The translations under genes were made by a program, and so were the position numbers. The notes beneath the pieces are model-generated. The model was not told the origin of the DNA, did not search any database, and was given only the letters and a program-made list of their open reading frames with translations. Source: Roseicyclus sp041163945 (GTDB lineage: Bacteria; Pseudomonadota; Alphaproteobacteria; Rhodobacterales; Rhodobacteraceae). From it: a stretch of 8,067 nucleotides of DNA. The stretch covers positions 1 to 8,067 of the forward strand of contig JBEAQJ010000110.1 of NCBI GenBank assembly GCA_041163945.1, read 5' to 3'. Shown in pieces: positions 6,379 through 8,067 of the stretch; the stretch's first letter is position 1, and each line of letters begins with the position of its first letter.

Positions 6379-6475
6379 ACCACCCACGCGCAACCTCACT
6401 CCGCGTGTTCGAATGTCGGGCCCGTCCATCCTGGTCAGGCGTGGCGATGTGATAGCCCATGCCCCTGCATCGGGC
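6345..6475 (-). ncRNA. Possible small RNA with three hairpins
   Basis: Between ahcY's terminator and a second minus-strand terminator, about 130 nt can fold into three consecutive hairpins. The first is GCCCGATGC/GCATGGGC with one bulge and a 4-nt loop (6455-6475). The second is CACGCG/CGCGTG with loop GAGTGAGGTTG (6385-6407). The third is the terminator stem followed by U6 (6345-6378). A -10-like TAATTT (6480-6485) lies just before the first hairpin, but the -35 is poor. No credible ORF fits. I do not recognise the RNA family. Stems are seen directly; existence of an RNA is inference. Confidence 0.3.
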
Positions 6476-6486
6476 AAAGAAATTAC

Positions 6487-6520
6487 CCCGAGGATTTGAG
6501 GGGTATTTGCCGAAAATGCA
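6487..6520 (+). repeat. CCCCGAGG...GAGGGGTATTTGCC intergenic motif
   Basis: Plus strand CCCCGAGGATTTGAGGGG followed by TATTTGCCGAAAATGCA. The CCCC/GGGG ends can pair. From memory, similar GAGGATATTT...GCCAAGATGAA strings recur behind genes in Rhodobacteraceae genomes, so this may be a copy of a dispersed element. Only one copy is visible here, so repeat status cannot be shown from the window. Confidence 0.25.
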
Positions 6521-6547
6521 AAAGATCCGCCCCCTTGGGACGGATCT
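6520..6547 (-). terminator. Intrinsic terminator of ahcY
   Basis: Read on the minus strand: AGATCCG-T-CCC, loop AAG, GGG-G-CGGATCT, then TTTT (6520-6523, partly shared with the stem). This is 11 bp including one T-G wobble, about 40 bp after the ahcY stop codon. Stem, short loop and T run make it a good Rho-independent terminator for ahcY. Confidence 0.8.
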
Positions 6548-6586
6548 GTTTCGGTCGGGCTGTCCCCGAGGCTGGGCGTGGCAGGT

Positions 6587-7972
6587 TTAGTAGCGGTAAT
6601 GTTCGGGCTTGAACGGCCCTTCTTGCGCCACGCCGATATAATCGGCCTGATCCTTGGAAAGCGGCGTCAGCTTCACGCCGATTTTCGCCAGGTGCAGGCG
6701 GGCGACCTTTTCATCCAGAACCTTGGGCAGGACATAGACCTTGTTTTCATAGGCCTCGCCCCGCGTCCAAAGCTCGATCTGCGCCAGAACCTGGTTGGTG
6801 AAGCTGGCCGACATCACGAAAGACGGATGGCCCGTCGCATTGCCAAGGTTCAGCAAACGCCCTTCGGACAGAAGGATGATCCGGTTGCCCGAAGGCATTT
6901 CGATCATGTCCACCTGGTCTTTGATGTTGGTCCACTTGTGGTTGCGGAGCGCCGCGACCTGGATCTCGTTGTCGAAGTGGCCGATGTTGCCCACGATCGC
7001 CATGTCCTTCATCGCGCGCATGTGCTCGATGCGGACAACGTCCTTGTTGCCTGTCGTGGTGATAAAGATGTCCGAGCTGTCCACCACATCTTCCAAAAGC
7101 ACCACCTCGAACCCATCCATCGCGGCTTGCAGCGCACAGATCGGGTCGGCTTCGGTCACTTTCACCCGTGCACCCGCACCGCGAAGCGAGGCGGCAGAGC
7201 CTTTGCCCACATCGCCGTAACCGCAAACAACGGCGACCTTGCCCGCCATCATCGTGTCGGTGGCGCGCCGGATCCCGTCGACCAGCGATTCCTTGCAGCC
7301 ATACTTGTTGTCGAATTTCGACTTGGTGACGGAATCATTCACGTTGATCGCAGGGAAGGGCAGCTGGCCGTTCTTGTGCAGTTCGTAAAGCCGATGCACA
7401 CCCGTGGTGGTTTCCTCGGATACGCCTTTGATCTGGGCCTTGATCTTGGTGAACCAGCCGGGGCTTTGGGCCATGCGCTTGGCAATCTGGGCCTTGATCA
7501 CGGCCTCTTCTTCGGACTGCGGGACCGGGATGATCTCTTCGCCCGCTTCGGCGCGCGCGCCGAGCAGCACGTAAAGCGTCGCATCGCCCCCGTCGTCGAG
7601 GATCATGTTCGGCCCCTCGGGGAACTGGAAGGATTTGTCGAGGTAATCCCAATGCTCTTCCAGCGATTGCCCCTTGATCGCGAAAACCGGGATGCCCGCT
7701 TTGGCGATGGCGGCCGCTGCGTGATCTTGCGTCGAGAAGATGTTGCAGCTGGCCCAGCGCACATCCGCGCCCAGATCGGCCAAGGTTTCAATCAAGACCG
7801 CAGTCTGGATCGTCATGTGCAGCGAGCCCACGATGCGCGCGCCCTTGAGCGGCTTTTTCGCACCATATTCCTCGCGCAGCGCCATCAGGCCCGGCATTTC
7901 CGTCTCGGCAATGTCCAGCTCCTTGCGGCCGAAATCGGCCAGCGCAATGTCCTTGACGATGTAATCGGTCAC
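6587..7972 (-). CDS. ahcY: Adenosylhomocysteinase (S-adenosyl-L-homocysteine hydrolase)
   Basis: 461 aa. It reversibly splits S-adenosylhomocysteine into adenosine and homocysteine using tightly bound NAD+, removing the inhibitory product of SAM-dependent methylation. Cytosolic, normally a tetramer. Visible marks: SLHMT with His52; LDDGGD (125-130, Asp127); SEETTTGVHRL with Glu187; NVNDSVTKSKFDNKYGC with Lys207, Asp211, Asn212 and Cys216; Rossmann motif VVCGYGDVGKGSA (248-260); GNIGHFDNEI with His332; and the C-terminal KPEHYRY, which contributes to the neighbouring subunit's NAD site. The insertion at about 135-180 is the usual one in the bacterial form compared with the shorter mammalian enzyme. 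The start is GTG at 7972, with AAGGA (7982-7986) 9 nt before it. It is transcribed toward the EVE gene and ends in its own terminator (6520-6547). No SAH-type riboswitch is recognisable in the 95 bp upstream. Confidence 0.98.
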   Translation of the reverse strand: MTDYIVKDIALADFGRKELDIAETEMPGLMALREEYGAKKPLKGARIVGSLHMTIQTAVLIETLADLGADVRWASCNIFSTQDHAAAAIAKAGIPVFAIKGQSLEEHWDYLDKSFQFPEGPNMILDDGGDATLYVLLGARAEAGEEIIPVPQSEEEAVIKAQIAKRMAQSPGWFTKIKAQIKGVSEETTTGVHRLYELHKNGQLPFPAINVNDSVTKSKFDNKYGCKESLVDGIRRATDTMMAGKVAVVCGYGDVGKGSAASLRGAGARVKVTEADPICALQAAMDGFEVVLLEDVVDSSDIFITTTGNKDVVRIEHMRAMKDMAIVGNIGHFDNEIQVAALRNHKWTNIKDQVDMIEMPSGNRIILLSEGRLLNLGNATGHPSFVMSASFTNQVLAQIELWTRGEAYENKVYVLPKVLDEKVARLHLAKIGVKLTPLSKDQADYIGVAQEGPFKPEHYRY

Positions 7973-8067
7973 AGGCGTCTATCCTTGCATGTTGGAATAT
8001 CAGTCGCGGCGCACTTAGCACCCGTTCCGCCATGCGGCAATGCCAAGCGGCCAATCGGGGGCTGGCC

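Larger units (their letters stand above)
6289..6586 (+). other. Convergent intergenic region, EVE gene to ahcY
   Basis: This 298-bp stretch has no gene I can support. It holds two intrinsic terminators pointing along the minus strand (6520-6547 and 6345-6378). Between them are two further small hairpins (6455-6475; 6385-6407) and a CCCCGAGGATTTGAGGGG segment (6487-6504) that looks like a dispersed Rhodobacteraceae intergenic motif. The first 56 bp after the EVE stop are GC-rich with no recognised signal. Confidence 0.7.

Noticed and set aside
6401..6420. GTTCGAAT string resembling a tRNA T loop
   Set aside because: No acceptor, D or anticodon arm can be formed around it on either strand.
6263..6460. 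Minus-strand small ORF containing adjacent Trp codons next to a terminator hairpin, like a trp leader peptide
   Set aside because: The frame does not stop before the terminator but reads straight through it, the possible Shine-Dalgarno (AGGGG) is only 1-2 nt from the ATG, and no trp gene lies downstream: the next gene is the convergent EVE gene.
7973..8067. Possible SAH or SAM riboswitch upstream of ahcY
   Set aside because: I looked for the conserved cores and pseudoknot pairs I know for SAH- and SAM-class aptamers and saw none. The stretch is also cut by the window edge, so a more distant element cannot be excluded.

Overview
The window is chromosomal DNA from a high-GC alphaproteobacterium, most likely a member of the Rhodobacteraceae (Rhodobacter/Roseobacter group). 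The evidence is gene content and order: hemD, a mitofilin/Mic60-like gene and hemY in a row, facing away from tsaD, gpsA and an EVE-domain gene. The protein sequences also look alphaproteobacterial. No transposase, integrase, phage gene or CRISPR array is visible. This is core genome rather than an accessory island.

Layout. (1) 1-76, minus: tRNA-Thr(CGU) with encoded CCA. (2) 124-3796, minus: hemD (uroporphyrinogen-III synthase), then mic60 (mitofilin-like membrane-shaping protein), then hemY (TPR membrane protein ending in a four-cysteine zinc ribbon). The tRNA lies 47 bp past hemY on the same strand. (3) 3797-3842: a 46-bp divergent intergenic region with a good promoter candidate for hemD. 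(4) 3843-6288, plus: tsaD, gpsA and an EVE-domain gene, each pair sharing a 4-bp ATGA overlap, so almost certainly one translationally coupled operon. (5) 6289-6586: a convergent intergenic region with two minus-strand intrinsic terminators. The first is right behind ahcY. The second lies about 140 nt further on and could end a small RNA. (6) 6587-7972, minus: ahcY (S-adenosylhomocysteinase), with about 95 bp of upstream DNA to the window edge.

How the genes fit together. HemD makes the cyclic tetrapyrrole precursor of heme, siroheme, cobalamin and bacteriochlorophyll. Mic60 and HemY are inner-membrane proteins encoded in the same run, which ties tetrapyrrole synthesis to membrane organisation. 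TsaD (t6A modification of ANN-decoding tRNAs, which would include the Thr tRNA at the window start) and GpsA (glycerol-3-phosphate for phospholipids) are housekeeping. AhcY recycles S-adenosylhomocysteine left by methyltransferases.

The parts most worth a second look are the LapB-like zinc ribbon at the end of HemY, the possible three-hairpin small RNA between the EVE gene and ahcY, and the compact, possibly leaderless hemD promoter.
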